Shown: positions 11,735-23,628 of the stretch, one piece after another | Layout: every line of letters starts with the position of its first letter | How positions within the stretch are numbered: position 1 is the first letter of the stretch | Assembly (NCBI RefSeq): GCF_963675165.1 | Contig: NC_087383.1 | Location: 2,882,979-2,946,978 of the forward strand | Direction: 5' to 3' | Length of the DNA: 64,000 bases | Origin: Halichondria panicea | Lineage: Eukaryota > Porifera > Demospongiae > Suberitida > Halichondriidae | Program-made: the position numbers and the translations under genes | The notes under the pieces: generated by a model | Database searches by the model: none | What the model was told of the DNA's origin: nothing | The model's input: only the letters and a program-made list of their open reading frames with translations

Positions 11735-12553
11735 ACGCACGTGTTGAGAGGAATCTTGTCCTTGTTGGCATGGTGATCTACGAGACGATGCCAGAGTAGG
11801 GCCACATCCAGCTGTGTGCTGGGCTCTCGAATGAGGAGCAATTGGACGAGGGAGGTGAACAGTTGCCCTGGGAACGCCGTCTCTAGCACTGATGCGTGAC
11901 AGGTGTCAGCCACCGCCCTCAAACACTTCACCAGGGAGGTAGTCAACATGGGGCTGCATAATAAAGGAGACAATACAATTATGGAAGCATAAACACTTAG
12001 TAATGCACGCAGTCTATTGTGCATGGTCACATAATTATAAGCAGGTCATCCTCTATAATCTACTCAAAGGTTACTGCTATAAACAGGACTCACGAAGGCA
12101 CCAGAATCAGAGAACACGTACATGTACAAACAGTGTTTATGACAGGAAACTAAACACAAACAGCTACACAAATAGCTAAATAAAGCAACAGCTTTATAAT
12201 TACAATTCTCACCTGTTTGAGTGTCTTGAGGTGCCAGAGGATGTACAGACAGTCCAGTACTAGTGGTGGCTCCACTATCAAGACCCCCTGAGGCCACGGG
12301 TACATAAGAGTTGATGAGCCCCAGTATATCTGGCTTGTGATAGTCGGGAAGGACTCCTGCAAACTCCCCCACAGTGATAGTGATGGATTGCTGAAAGGTC
12401 AGAGAGGACGTGAGGTCGGAGGGGCCTTCTGAAACGGTTTCTATGGAGATACGAAGGTGGCGGACCAGTACAGACGGACCTGCATGAGTGGACACGAGCT
12501 AAGTAATGTAAATACATGTATGCAGATTTAAAGCGTGGAATTAAACCACACTA

Positions 12554-12770
12554 CCGTATTACTAGAATGTTTTGCGAGCATCAAACATTTGCGAATTTTG
12601 CGAGGGTTGATCAATTCGCAACAATAAAATCCGCAAAACCTAAATTATTACTAGTAAATACACACGATCTTTGCCAGAACGCAATAGTTAGATCGCAAAA
12701 GGTCAAATTTTCTGCTGATTTGGCTCATTCGAAAAGGTTTTTCACCCGCAAAATTATTCTAGTAATACGG
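12554..12770. mobile_element. 217-bp MITE in the EFR3 intron (CCGTATTACTAGAAT)
   Basis: The ends are CCGTATTACTAGAATG and ATTCTAGTAATACGG, with TA direct repeats on both sides. TTTGCG and CGCAAAA motifs lie just inside. It sits in the intron between EFR3 exons 7 and 8. TA duplication fits a Tc1/mariner-type mover, but that is inference. There is no coding capacity. Confidence 0.75.
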
Positions 12771-13134
12771 TACGTATAATTATAAAGATTAAGCCAGTGT
12801 CAAAACATACAATGCCATGTACAAACTTTAATAACAGCTATGAAAGTATCTACGAACGAAGAATAAATGCGTATAGCCTTCTTTAGAAAATGGCCCAAAA
12901 ATAGTGTGTGCAACCATACAAGTACTTTACCATGGAGACTCACCTAGAGAGCTGTCTGCTGCCACGGCAACACACTTAGAGAGTGTGCCGAGGATCCCTT
13001 GTTTGGTCTCCCAGGACTCCTTCACCTTGGTATCCAGGTGGTCCACTGGGGGGCTGTGGGGGTACATGATACATACTGTACACTGAGGGAGTCCATGTGA
13101 GTGGAAAGGTACAATACACATGTACATGTAGGTA

Positions 13135-13325
13135 CCGTATAGCGGGTAGTTTTCGTGGAGTAAAAAATTCGTTCAACTCGAAAAACGGTGGTTTTTGTGA
13201 GTAAAAATTGTTTAGTCTCGTTGCCTGCACTGCATTCCGGTAAGCCACGCCTACGTTAAAATTTCGTGGAGGTCAGCTTGCCCACGAAAATTACCTGCTA
13301 TAATTACCCGCTGTCTTCGTGGGGG
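13135..13325. repeat. Imperfect inverted repeat with CCGTATAGCGGGTA end
   Basis: The left end CCGTATAGCGGGTAGTTTTC and an internal CGTGGAG motif pair imperfectly with CCACGAAAATTACCTGCTAT and TTACCCGCTGTCTTCG at the right. It resembles an old member of the CCGTATAGCGGG group seen at 21.5 and 49.6 kb. It lies in the intron between EFR3 exons 6 and 7. Confidence 0.45.
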
Positions 13326-15585
13326 ATACACATGTCTACACTGGAGGGAACAATTGATCAAGAATAAATAAAGAGTATGTTGGACCTGAAAGCTATCAAT
13401 GTTACATAACAGAATAAAGCAGAGAGTATCGAAATACTGTTGACAGTCCGTTATGGACAGTCAAGTCAGAATTCCACAAATTTTTATCAAGCGTGACGCA
13501 CTATACACTATGGTGAGAACACTTGGCCACCAGTACATGTATATACGTGTACCTGCATGGCTTCCACGACGATGGCGTACACACCAGCTGTGAATTCCTT
13601 GTCCGATATCTATAGTTTGTTTAGGTCAAAGTGTCTACAAGGGGAGCAATGGAGTGTTACTAGGAAATGAGACAATGGTTGTCATGGTACTGGACCTGCT
13701 GAGACAACATTGCACAATAGGTCATAGCACTTTACTAACATCAGGAGTTCATTAAGAATCCTAATGAACTCCTGCTGAATGCAGTTCCATTTAAGTTACA
13801 CCTATTAGGGAAACCACCTTGCCTACAAGTACAGTGTTGTAACACATACGTACGCACAATGTATATATATACATTAGGAAACCACCTTGCCTACAAGTAG
13901 CACCGACGCACACAAGGCATTGACCGACTTACTGCAGTATTGGCTTGAGGACACTATCGATGGGAGAGAGTCCGGCAAAAGCGATAAGCTCCTGCAGTGA
14001 GACTATCCTGAGAGTACCCCCCCAGACTGTCCCCCTCCTCCACAACAGGCTGGATCTCACCAGACTCTCTGTCAGAGTGGGAGGGAGGTTACTATTGGCA
14101 CACACTGTATAAGTATCTAAGGCCATCAATAGGTAAGTTTGATACAGACTGAGGCTATCAACATTTACTCATTGAAGTATGTGTATTAGCCAGTGCTTCA
14201 GGAGTAGAACTGAAGAAAATTGTAGTGACTTTCCTAGACAGTATACCTTGACTGGCGACACTGTGACTGTGCATATTGAAGAGGAAGGGCGGCACTATCT
14301 TGTTCATGTGATCTAGGTCCCAAATGTTCATCTGGAGGTTGTCTTGCCGACCAATCTTCTTTATCACTCCCCTCAGCCCTTGCAACCCAGCCATCCGCGT
14401 CCTGTGTGAGGTGTAGTGGGGAGGGGTGGAGTTGGTGATGAAAGCAATGTTATCACAAGTTATGCATGTGGCAGAGCACCCTAAGGGCGGTACAGTTAAA
14501 ATATGACACCTAACACTTCGACCTGTGGCCACTCAAACTCATTTCATGTACACATACTCGTGATATTTATCGGCGTCGTCCACATTCTTGGTGAGGCTAA
14601 GAGAGGCAAAGCGGTGGATGAGGAAGTTGTACTGTCTGTGGTAGGGGGTGTTCCCTTCCTCTCGCTCGGCAAACTTCACAAACTGTGTGTGTGCGGAGGA
14701 AGGGTCGTCAATGTACACTATTAACAAAATGTAAAGTACATGTACATGCAATCTAATCGTGAAGATACACGTTCACTCTCTGCACTCACCCACCCACCCA
14801 CCCACACACTCTACTCACACACCCACTCCCACACCCACACACATCACACTCCCCCCTACTCACCGAATTGGTGGCCAGTTTTGTGTTGCTAGTTTCCAGC
14901 ATATTATGCAGTATATCCAGGTAGCTATCCACAATCAACTGGAGCTTTCGTGAATCACAGGCTGACAGCAGCTTCTCCGTCACTTGCAGAGCCACACTCA
15001 CATGCCTGGGGGGAGGGAGAGGCATGAAAATGGTATTTTGTACCATGTTTGGGAGAAAGCCATTGGTTGTCATAGATATAACATTTAAAGTTCCCAGCCA
15101 CATAAGATACATCATTTTCTGTTCCGGAGGTACGGGGATGGTCGATAAATTTCCCTAGCTATACATGACATGTCGACATTGTATACTGTACAGGTATGTC
15201 TCTGAAATAGTCGTCTAACCCGTTTCTCTCTCTTTTGCAGGCTCTGACGCAGTCTCAGAGCGAGGTACTCTCCAATATTGTCCAGATGGTCAGGGGAGGT
15301 TTGAACAAAGAAGAGCAGCTTGTCTATATTAGCAGACACAGGTGTGGGTGTTTGAGGGTCCTTTGGGAAGAGCCCATCAACCAGCCGTTTGTAGCGAGGT
15401 TTGGGGCAGCAGAAGCACGTCGCCATAGTTAGATCTAGTTTTGTGTCTTGATTGATTGTAGACCTAGCATTTATTTGTAAAACGTAGAGCAGAGGTTTTT
15501 ATGTAATATGTTGGCAACCCTGCGCTTTCTTCTGGGTTTCTCACCCGTATCGTTTGAGGTACCCCCGAACGAGTCGGGTAAGAAC

Positions 15586-16035
15586 TCAGCTAGTTAGATA
15601 AATCCCCTTTTTAGATAGTTCGTCGGGAATGGGGATGGCATTCTGGCCTACATTGACCGTATATGGGACTTCTGGTCGAAGTAACGGAATAATGCTTGGT
15701 ATCGTCGGTAATGTGGGGAGGCTCATGCGGGTTTGAGTACGGGGGGCACTAGTGGATACGAGGGGAACATGTGCTAGTGAGGTACTTGACATACCTGCCG
15801 TTCCGGCTGTGTAGCGGTGTTGTTGGACTGCTGCCAGAATCCGCTGGTCCATTGCGGTGATGATCGTTGGTAACACCGCACCGAGGGCTGCCTGGACAGA
15901 ATTGGCAATCATGGTGTTGAGAGTTGTCGGAGTTGTTGTAGGGTTGGTGGAACTGATCGGCGGTGTTCCAGTTGAGGATGTGCTCGAGGAGGTAGTGGTC
16001 ATCTTCGTATAGAGAATTACAGGATAGATCAGCAA
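15586..16035 (-). mobile_element. Shortened copy of the gag-like fragment
   Basis: This is the paralogue of 552-1211. It keeps the Ser/Thr-rich start but has lost about 130 bp in the middle (the Pro/Ser-rich segment) and ends early after IPIPDELSKKG because of a second deletion. It lies between EFR3 exon 1 and NLR-A, whose start codon is about 210 bp away on the opposite strand. Confidence 0.4.
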
Positions 16036-16248
16036 GGGAAATCTTGAGAATTATAGGATAGACCCAGAAGAGAAGTTGTTTTCTTGTTCTTTCACCGACT
16101 GCCTGACCACGTGTTCCTTGCGCATGCCCGTGTTGGTTGCAATTGGTATCTGTACATACTTCACCTGTTAACCACATTTAATCCTTCTGATTAAATTCCA
16201 TTATATTTCTGAGAGAGCTAGCTGCAAGGCACAGATTTATTTGCTGGA

Positions 16249-19207
16249 ATGGCCACTAAAGAGCAGAACCAAGGTATAAAGACTGTCATGTTTACTACAA
16301 AGGATAAACACAATGATTGCTAAAGCATAAAACCCTCATTGGTGATTGCTAACCTTGTGTGCTTGCTATCTATTTTCAGAGCTCACAATTGACGATCTGA
16401 AGACAGAAATGAAACTGACTGATGAGCAGCTCAATACAGCAATACAGGAACCAGATCTACCCGAGTTAGCAGCATGTTTCGACAATGTTCACAAAGGCTA
16501 TCTTGAAAAACTGGAGCTCTCACCTGGAGAACAAACTGACGTGAGGACTAGAGCATATGTAGATGGCACTCTGGCGGGAATGTTGCTGGCTCTGAAATTC
16601 TGGATACTGACCAACGGACAAGACGCCACCTTCCAAGCTCTGCTACTCATCATACTCTCCCTGCTCAAAGAAGACGTTGCTGTTCGAGTGTGCAAGTACT
16701 TGTCTGACAAATGTGAGTCTGTCATGTGAGAGTGTGGTCATTGTGGTACCATACGTTGTGGGAGTGATTGCAACCAAATAAGGGACTCTTCAACTTAATT
16801 GCTATTGTTACACATACAATTCTGTATTAACTATCACCATGTACCAGGAATAGTACTCACCTATTGTTTTGTTTCCCCAGACTCCACCACCTCGTGTCCC
16901 CCCTCCCGAGAGAGGGTCCTGCTGAACCACAAGCTGTCCTCGTACAGGGACTACCTACAAAGTCGCTACAGAGCACGAGTATCCACATCAGCCACACAAT
17001 GGCCTCCTGTTCCAACAAACAAAGTCTTCAAACTGGCCATGATTCAGAAGGAGAAAATACAGAGAGGAAGAATCGACGATGAATTTGTTAAACTAACAAT
17101 TACGGGGAAAATTGATGATATTTTGCTTCAAAAAACTCAAATTGACTTAATGAATATTTTCTCTGAGATTGGAAATAGACAGAACTTTGTGTTGATTGAA
17201 GGAGCTCCCGGCTCTGGCAAGAGCACCCTTGCTCTACACATCTGTCAGGAGTGGGCAAAGGGGAAACTGTTCCAAGAGTTTGATATTTCAATCCTCGTGA
17301 GACTGAGAGATCCCCTTGTTAAAGAAGCAAAAACAATAGAAGATCTTCTCCCTTGTAGGAATTCAACACTGGCGTGCCAAATAGGGGCAACAATTTCAGG
17401 GACTGATGGCAAAGGTGTACTGTGGGTGCTGGACGGATGGGACGAACTTCCTTCTGACCTCCCTAGAGACTCAATCATTAACAAACTAATTCGACCAGAC
17501 ATGTCACAAAAAGGAGCCCTACACGAATCAGCTGTGATTGTAACATCTCGACCGTCATCTTCGGCTGAGCTCCACCCACTAGTCTCGTCCAGGGTGGAGG
17601 TGTTGGGGTTCACTCCACATCAACTAGAACAGTATTTTACCGAGTGTCTGGAAGGTGACTCACAAGCTGTGCAGACTCTACTGGAGAGAATTCGAGAGAA
17701 CCCAGTGGTAGAAGGTAGCTGCTACCTCCCCCTCAATGCTTCCATTGTCGTTAATTGCTTCCTTTCTGACAACCACTCCCTCCCCACATCCAACCACGGG
17801 ATATTCACATCGGTTGTCCAAAGCTCTCTCAAGAGATACCTCCAGGAGAAGTTGGGGAAGACCACTCCAGTGGGAGACATCACATCCCCAGACTCACTGC
17901 CCTCGGAAATCAGAACACAGACCGTACAAATGTGTCAACTTGCATATCATGGGATTGAAGCCAACAAAGCAACATTTACTGACGGTGATTTGGCTGCTCT
18001 TCGCATTACGAAGGACATTTCAAACGTTGGATTATTACAAACTGTTCCCAGCATCATTAGCGATGGTGATCTGGTTTACTACTGCTTTCTCCATCTGTCT
18101 ATTCAAGAGCTACTAGCAGCAATCCACATCTCTCTCATGTCTCCCAAGCAACAAATTTCTGTATTCCAGAAGCTATTTGGTAGTCCTCGATTCAGTGCAG
18201 TCTTCCAATTTTATGCTGGTATCACCAAACTGAGAACTAGTAGACCAATCCTCAGCTTGCTACCTCGATTCTTGTGTCCAGTTCCAGCCACTGTTTTTGA
18301 TCTGGTCCAAAAGGTTGTCAAAACTGAGAAAGAGAAGTATGGTGAGCCAAAGCCCCTTTTGTTGTCCCTCATCAATTGTTTGTACGAAGCTGAAGACTCG
18401 CGACTGTGTGTGTTTGTGGCTAATCTTCTTAATCACAATCTACATCTTGATTACACTACAATGAATCCTATTGACTGCCTCTCTGTTGGATATTTCGTAT
18501 CAGCTTGTTCCAACACCAGTAATGGATTCACACTTAGCCTCAGCATTTGCTCTATTGATGACCAAGGCTGCAAATTTCTGGCCCGAGGACTCTCCAAGTG
18601 TCCCAACTCTAATAATGATATTCCTACAGCAGGGATACACATTGCCGAGATTATCGAGAACACTAGTTCAATATCTGAATTGAATTTGTCTTTTAATGCC
18701 ATTGGTAACAGTGGACTTTGCACACTCTGTGCGGCCTTGTCCACTAACACATCATTAAAGAGCCTGAACCTGACCAATTGCTCACTAACAATATCAGACG
18801 ACAATGGAGCTGCCCTCTATCAACTTCTGAATACAAACAATTCCCTCGAATATCTTAGTTTGTATGGTAACACAGTGACTAGCTGTCGTCACATTGCTGC
18901 TGGACTTGCAGTTAATAAGACTCTGAGAACATTGTACTTGGATGACTGTGAACTGACTGATCAGAGTATCGAGGAGCTATCAACGGGACTGATCAACAAG
19001 ATTGAAACACTGTACATTTATGCTAATGCCTCAATAACAGAAGATGGAATGAAGACACTTGCCAGACATCTAACCACCCACTGCTCTGAACTGACACTAT
19101 TGTTGATACCCGACCACCTAGAGTCCTGTATCGAGACAGTATTCAGGGACGCTAACAAAGAGAGGAAGAGAAATGGACTACCCGAGATTGGTGTGCATAC
19201 ATTATAA
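16249..19207 (+). CDS. NLR-A: DEATH-NACHT-LRR receptor
   Basis: Three exons give about 894 residues: 16249-16273 (MATKEQNQ), 16380-16712 and 16881-19207. All have GT-AG borders (GTATAA...CAG; GTGAGT...CCCCAG) and matching phases. Residues about 9-105 form a DEATH-fold module (LTIDDLKTEMKLTDEQL...ACFDN...ALLLIILSLLKEDVAV). A linker (RVLLNHKLSSYRDYLQ) leads to the NACHT domain, with P-loop GAPGSGKST near residues 227-235, Walker B VLWVLDGWDEL near 300 and sensor-like VIVTSRPSS. About five LRRs of the NLR type follow from near residue 670. The architecture is that of a cytosolic innate immune receptor that would oligomerise and signal by DEATH-DEATH contacts; the ligand is unknown. It differs from B and C in the NACHT segment after Walker A. 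It lies head to head with EFR3. Confidence 0.9.
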
Positions 19208-19790
19208 TACTTATATATACTAAATTATAATTACTTAATAAATGTTATTTATAATTACTGATTTTTAGTAATTATAATTATGTTTAGTTATAATTATATT
19301 ATGATTATATTGTTGTTATTAATTAATTAATAAATGTTAATTAATTTGTTGTGTTATGCATCTAATCTCTATCATTGGTCAATATAATTATAGCACATGT
19401 ACAGATGGTGACGAGTGAATTCAATGCTTCCCACTGACACGGAGAGCATGTCATGCACTAGCTGTATGTATGTAACTGAATACACTATTGTAATAATGCT
19501 ATAATCTCCACCTAGCTAGCCTCCTTCACAGGCTTTCAAGAGAAGTGCGGCCTGGGCCGGGATCGAGGCTAATCATTAATTTTATTCTAGAACAATTATT
19601 TGCTTCAGTGCACAGAAGACTAGAAGGATGTCAGCACATTACATAACTAAAAAACAAATCAGTTGGAATTGGTCAATATAGCACAGTAATAATGATGGTT
19701 TAAATTCAATTCTCCCTACAGTGTGTCACAGAGAGCTGTACGTATAAAACTGTCAATGAACACAATTTGCTAATGGGAATCCAATTTAAC
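19208..19790. other. AT-rich 3' flank of NLR-A
   Basis: No gene is seen. From about 19290 the sequence matches the 3' flank of NLR-B (about 34090-34590), including a TGTTATGCATCTAATCTC segment and a CACGGAGAGCATGTCATGCA segment. The AT-rich start holds repeated TAATTATAATTA motifs and possible AATAAA poly(A) signals near 19240 and 19330. Confidence 0.6.
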
Positions 19791-19794
19791 GCTC

Positions 19795-20160
19795 TGTCGA
19801 TTTTGTTAATGAGGAAGATAAGCAGATTAACGTTCACTTTGGCCCTCCCAAACATCTTCATGATTGCCAGGCCCTCGTATTGCAGCTGAAGGAGGTCCTG
19901 TGTGGGGAGAAGAGAGGACAGTGAAACACTTCAACTGGTGTATAAGACAAAGAATGCATGTATTTGTAAGACAAATGAATACATGTACTTACATACACCG
20001 TACAAGCATACCAACACTATACCTGACACAAGGCAGTAAACTTCTCGAACACTTTACGTACCTACCAAATTAATTCTACCTGTACAAACACCCTCACCTG
20101 GAGGACCAGCTCCACCTTCTCTATCTGCCTGATGTGATCTCAAACACAACATGTCTGAAC
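19795..20160 (-). pseudogene. Coiled-coil gene exon fragments, copy F3
   Basis: Only the two last exons of the F set remain: the LAIMKMFGRAKVNVN exon (start about 19905 after the CACACAG acceptor) and the QIEKVELVLQ exon near 20110. The latter is preceded by an in-frame TGA where copy F1 has GGA. It lies downstream of NLR-A on the opposite strand, as F4 does for NLR-B. Confidence 0.5.
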
Positions 20161-20164
20161 CTGA

Positions 20165-21125
20165 ACCTGGGCGAATCAGAATTCATAATTTCATTTCATT
20201 CATTATTTTTTACCAACAAATAATTATCTAGTCCTGTACTAATTTAATGTACATAGATGCAGTGCATAATGTAGGCCACCGGCAATTACGACACGTGATC
20301 CCAGAGTATACGTTGAAGTTAGCCGCTCCTTCTCTTATTTATGGGCTCCTGGTATTAACAAGGCAACAAAGCAATCTAAATCATAACTTGGAATTGCCTG
20401 TAAAATGTAAACCCCTTATAATAAGGAAATTTGATGGGTGTTTTAATTGGGCGATTTACTGAAAAATTCCCAAATTAAAATGTTCTGGTGGACACAACGT
20501 CACTGTATATAGTATTGTATTGCATTCGCCAAATAATTACCAAATTTCCAGCTGTACAGTACGTCAACTCTCCTCATACTTTGTTTAACTGAAGTGATTG
20601 CGATGGTACGTAGCTCAGCTAACTTGTTGCTTGATTCATTGTGGCAAAATGATATGAACTCAAACTTGTATGTATAGGGAGCTGAGGGCCTGTATTTACT
20701 ATCTTTACTATCTATGCATTTTATCCGGGTCTAACTACCGCTGCATATGTAGTGAATCAAATCCGAAAGGAACTTGTGTTGCTCAAAATTTGATTTTCCC
20801 AGAAGCAGCTTGTTGACCTCGAGCATCAAGTATAAATGAGTAGGAGGAATGATAATGCTGTGCAAGTAGAGTACATTCTTTAAGTTGTGTGAAAGTCTGC
20901 AGTATAGATAGTCTGTAAGATGCATCACTTTACTGTGATTTTGTGATGTGTGGGTGGTGCATGTGGGTGGATTAAAATAACACACAGACAGAGGTAATCA
21001 CTACATTGTGGTTGCAGTGCTCTTGCAAAGGAAAACCACTGTACTAGCAACAACTTCATTAGGAAGAGTATGCAACTCCACATACTTAAAACCGTAGTAG
21101 GCCGCCTGTTCAACCTTCGTCACAT
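20165..21125. other. No gene recognised
   Basis: This is mostly single-copy sequence within the window. A short piece near 20200-20275 matches 7640-7700. No exon with convincing splice sites or known motifs was seen on either strand. Confidence 0.4.
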
Positions 21126-21130
21126 GCTGT

Positions 21131-21243
21131 CAGGGTTTCATAGGATAAAAACTTGGGGGGGGGGAAGGTGTACGTGCACCGAAAAATGTTGACCACACCT
21201 CTTATTACTTATTACATCACTATACATAAAGGTATAAACCCTG
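21131..21243. mobile_element. Small TIR element, CAGGGTTTCAT family
   Basis: The ends are CAGGGTTTCATAGG and AAACCCTG, with 5-bp direct repeats GCTGT on both sides. A G-run lies inside the left end. It belongs to the same family as 3707-3875 and confirms the 5-bp target duplication with a different target. Confidence 0.7.
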
Positions 21244-21507
21244 GCTGTCGTGAAATCTTAAATTAGGATGTTTGCAATGAATTATCAAGTACCTTTACAA
21301 GGGGCTAGCACATTGTATCTCAAGTGGCTGTGGTTACAATCAGGGTTTCATGAAGATGGGTGGGAGCCCTCGGATTTCCCAAAATTCCCCCCTGGAAACA
21401 TGAAAAATTAAAGATGTACCAAATTGTACAGTGAGATCTAGTACATGTAGCTATAATGATTATTCTACATGTATCAGTCAGATCAGTTGAGAAAAAGCCT
21501 CTTACGT

Positions 21508-21692
21508 CCGTATAGCGGGTGTATTTCGAGGGTATAAATTTTTGTGGAAATGCCTTTAGAAAGGTTTTCGCGAATTTAATTTTCGTGGTATAGCGCCCTT
21601 TTTGCAGCATGCATGCAATATTAAATTCGCGGTTCATGCCTAATCCGCGAAAACACGAACATTTATACCCTCGAAATATACTCGCTATACGG
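21508..21692. mobile_element. MITE with CCGTATAGCGGGTRTATTT ends
   Basis: The left end CCGTATAGCGGGTGTATTTC and the right end ATATACTCGCTATACGG are inverted copies, followed inward by GAGGGTATAAATTT and CCGCGAAAA motifs. The right side is followed by TA; the left flank has GT, so the duplication is not clean. The same family is at 49561-49829. Confidence 0.75.
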
Positions 21693-21813
21693 TACATCAT
21701 ATCCATTTTGATCTAGCACATGGTACAGTTCAAAAGTTCAGACAGGAGATGTACATACATAAAATGGATGTGTACAATTATTATATGATACCCTTTCAAA
21801 TTTAAACCTTACA

Positions 21814-23628
21814 ACATAAGCAGTGCATGTACATAGTGGGACCATAAGCAGTGCATGTACATAGTGGGACCATAGGCAGTGCATGTACATAGTGGGACCA
21901 TAGGCAGTGCATGTACATAGTGGGACCATAGGCAGTGCATGTACACAGTGGGACCATAGGCAGTGCATGTACATAGTGGGACCATAAGCAGTGCATGTAC
22001 ATAGTGGGACCATAGGCAGTGCATGTACATAGTGGGGCCATAGGCAGTGCATGTACATAGTGCAGTGCATGTACATAGTGGGGCCATAAGCAGTGCATGT
22101 ACATAGTGGGGCCATAAGCAGTGCATGTACATAGTGGGGCCATAAGCAGTGCGTGTACATAGTGGGACCATAGGCAGTGCATGTACATAGTGGGGCCATA
22201 GGCAGTGCATGTACATAGTGGGACCATAGGCAGTGCGTGTACATAGTGGGGCCATAGGCAGTGCGTGTACATAGTGGGACCATAGGCAGTGCGTGTACAT
22301 AGTGGGGCCATAAGCAGTGCATGTACATAGTGGGGCCATAGGCAGTGCATGTACATAGTGGGACCATAGGCAGTGCATGTACATAGTGGGACCATAGGCA
22401 GTGCATGTACACAGTGGGACCATAGGCAGTGCATGTACATAGTGGGACCATAAGCAGTGCATGTACATAGTGGGGCCATAGGCAGTGCATGTACATAGTG
22501 CAGTGCATGTACATAGTGGGGCCATAAGCAGTGCATGTACATAGTGGGGCCATAAGCAGTGCATGTACATAGTGGGGCCATAAGCAGTGCGTGTACATAG
22601 TGGGACCATAGGCAGTGCATGTACATAGTGGGGCCATAGGCAGTGCATGTACATAGTGGGACCATAGGCAGTGCGTGTACATAGTGGGGCCATAGGCAGT
22701 GCGTGTACATAGTGGGACCATAGGCAGTGCGTGTACATAGTGGGGCCATAAGCAGTGCATGTACATAGTGGGGCCATAGGCAGTGCATGTACATAGTGGG
22801 GCCATAAGCAGTGCATGTACATAGTGGGGCCATAAGCAGTGCATGTACATAGTGCAGTGCATGTACATAGTGGGGCCATAGGCAGTGCATGTACATAGTG
22901 GGACCATAGGCAGTGCATGTACATAGTGCAGTGCATGTACATAGTGGGACCATAGGCAGTGCATGTACATAGTGGGACCATAGGCAGTGCATGTACATAG
23001 TGGGACCATAGGCAGTGCGTGTACATAGTGGGACCATAGGCAGTGCATGTACATAGTGGGGCCATAGGCAGTGCATGTACATAGTGGGACCATAGGCAGT
23101 GCGTGTACATAGTGGGGCCATAGGCAGTGCGTGTACATAGTGGGACCATAGGCAGTGCGTGTACATAGTGGGGCCATAAGCAGTGCATGTACATAGTGGG
23201 ACCATAAGCAGTGCATGTACACAGTGGGACCATAGGCAGTGCATGTACATAGTGGGACCATAGGCAGTGCGTGTACATAGTGGGGCCATAGGCAGTGCGT
23301 GTACATAGTGGGGCCATAGGCAGTGCGTGTACATAGTGGGGCCATAGGCAGTGCGTGTACATAGTGGGGCCATAGGCAGTGCGTGTACATAGTGGGGCCA
23401 TAGGCAGTGCATGTACATAATGGGGCCATAGGCAGTGCGTGTACATAGTGGGACCATAGGCAGTGCGTGTACATAGTGGGGCCATAGGCAGTGCGTGTAC
23501 ATAGTGGGGCCATAGGCAGTGCGTGTACATAGTGGGGCCATAGGCAGTGCGTGTACATAGTGGGGCCATAGGCAGTGCGTGTACATAGTGGGACCATAGG
23601 CAGTGCATGTACATAGTGGGACCATAGG
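21814..23628. repeat. 28-bp satellite array 3 (about 65 units)
   Basis: This is the longest array, in the same orientation as the others. Shortened 18-bp units (ACATAGTGCAGTGCATG junction) occur near 22061, 22499, 22855 and 22929. The first two are exactly 438 bp apart (15 full units plus one short unit) and the units after them match in order, so there is a higher-order repeat. The right half has many GCGTGTACATAG units. The right edge abuts GGATATCCCCCTTCCCCCC, which also precedes EFR3 exon 10 at 11.03 kb. Confidence 0.95.

Larger units (their letters stand above)
11110..15426 (-). pseudogene. EFR3: EFR3-like gene, most complete copy, with two stops
   Basis: EFR3 proteins are palmitoylated helical-repeat scaffolds that hold PI4KIIIalpha (with TTC7 and FAM126) at the plasma membrane. 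Ten exons can be followed on the minus strand: 1 (15426 to about 15220, MATCFCCPKPRYKRLVD), 2 (15005-14864), 3 (14682-14558, FVKFAEREEGNTPYHRQYNF), 4 (14401-14247, RMAGLQGLRGV and NIWDLDHMNKIVPPFLFN), 5 (14104-13933), 6 (13634-13553), 7 (about 13054-12944), 8 (12479-12213, HLRISIE and YHKPDI), 9 (11953-11741) and 10 (11517-11110). Order and motifs match animal EFR3. The C-terminal part is not found. Exon 6 has TAG (13610-13612) where the family has a tryptophan. Exon 10 has a 7-nt loss and TAG at 11217-11219. Exon 8 lacks six codons present at 46.9 kb. The exon 1/2 and 6/7 joins are uncertain. It may be a pseudogene, or assembly errors may be involved. It lies head to head with NLR-A. Confidence 0.8.

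Noticed and set aside
15235-15432. Plus-strand ORF after a strong CTCTCTCTTTTGCAG acceptor-like sequence
   Set aside because: It is the antisense of EFR3 exon 1, whose minus-strand reading matches a known family. The acceptor-like sequence is the complement of a purine-rich coding stretch.
17245-17613. Minus-strand ORFs inside the NLR exons
   Set aside because: They are shadows of the highly conserved NACHT coding strand and recur in each NLR for that reason.
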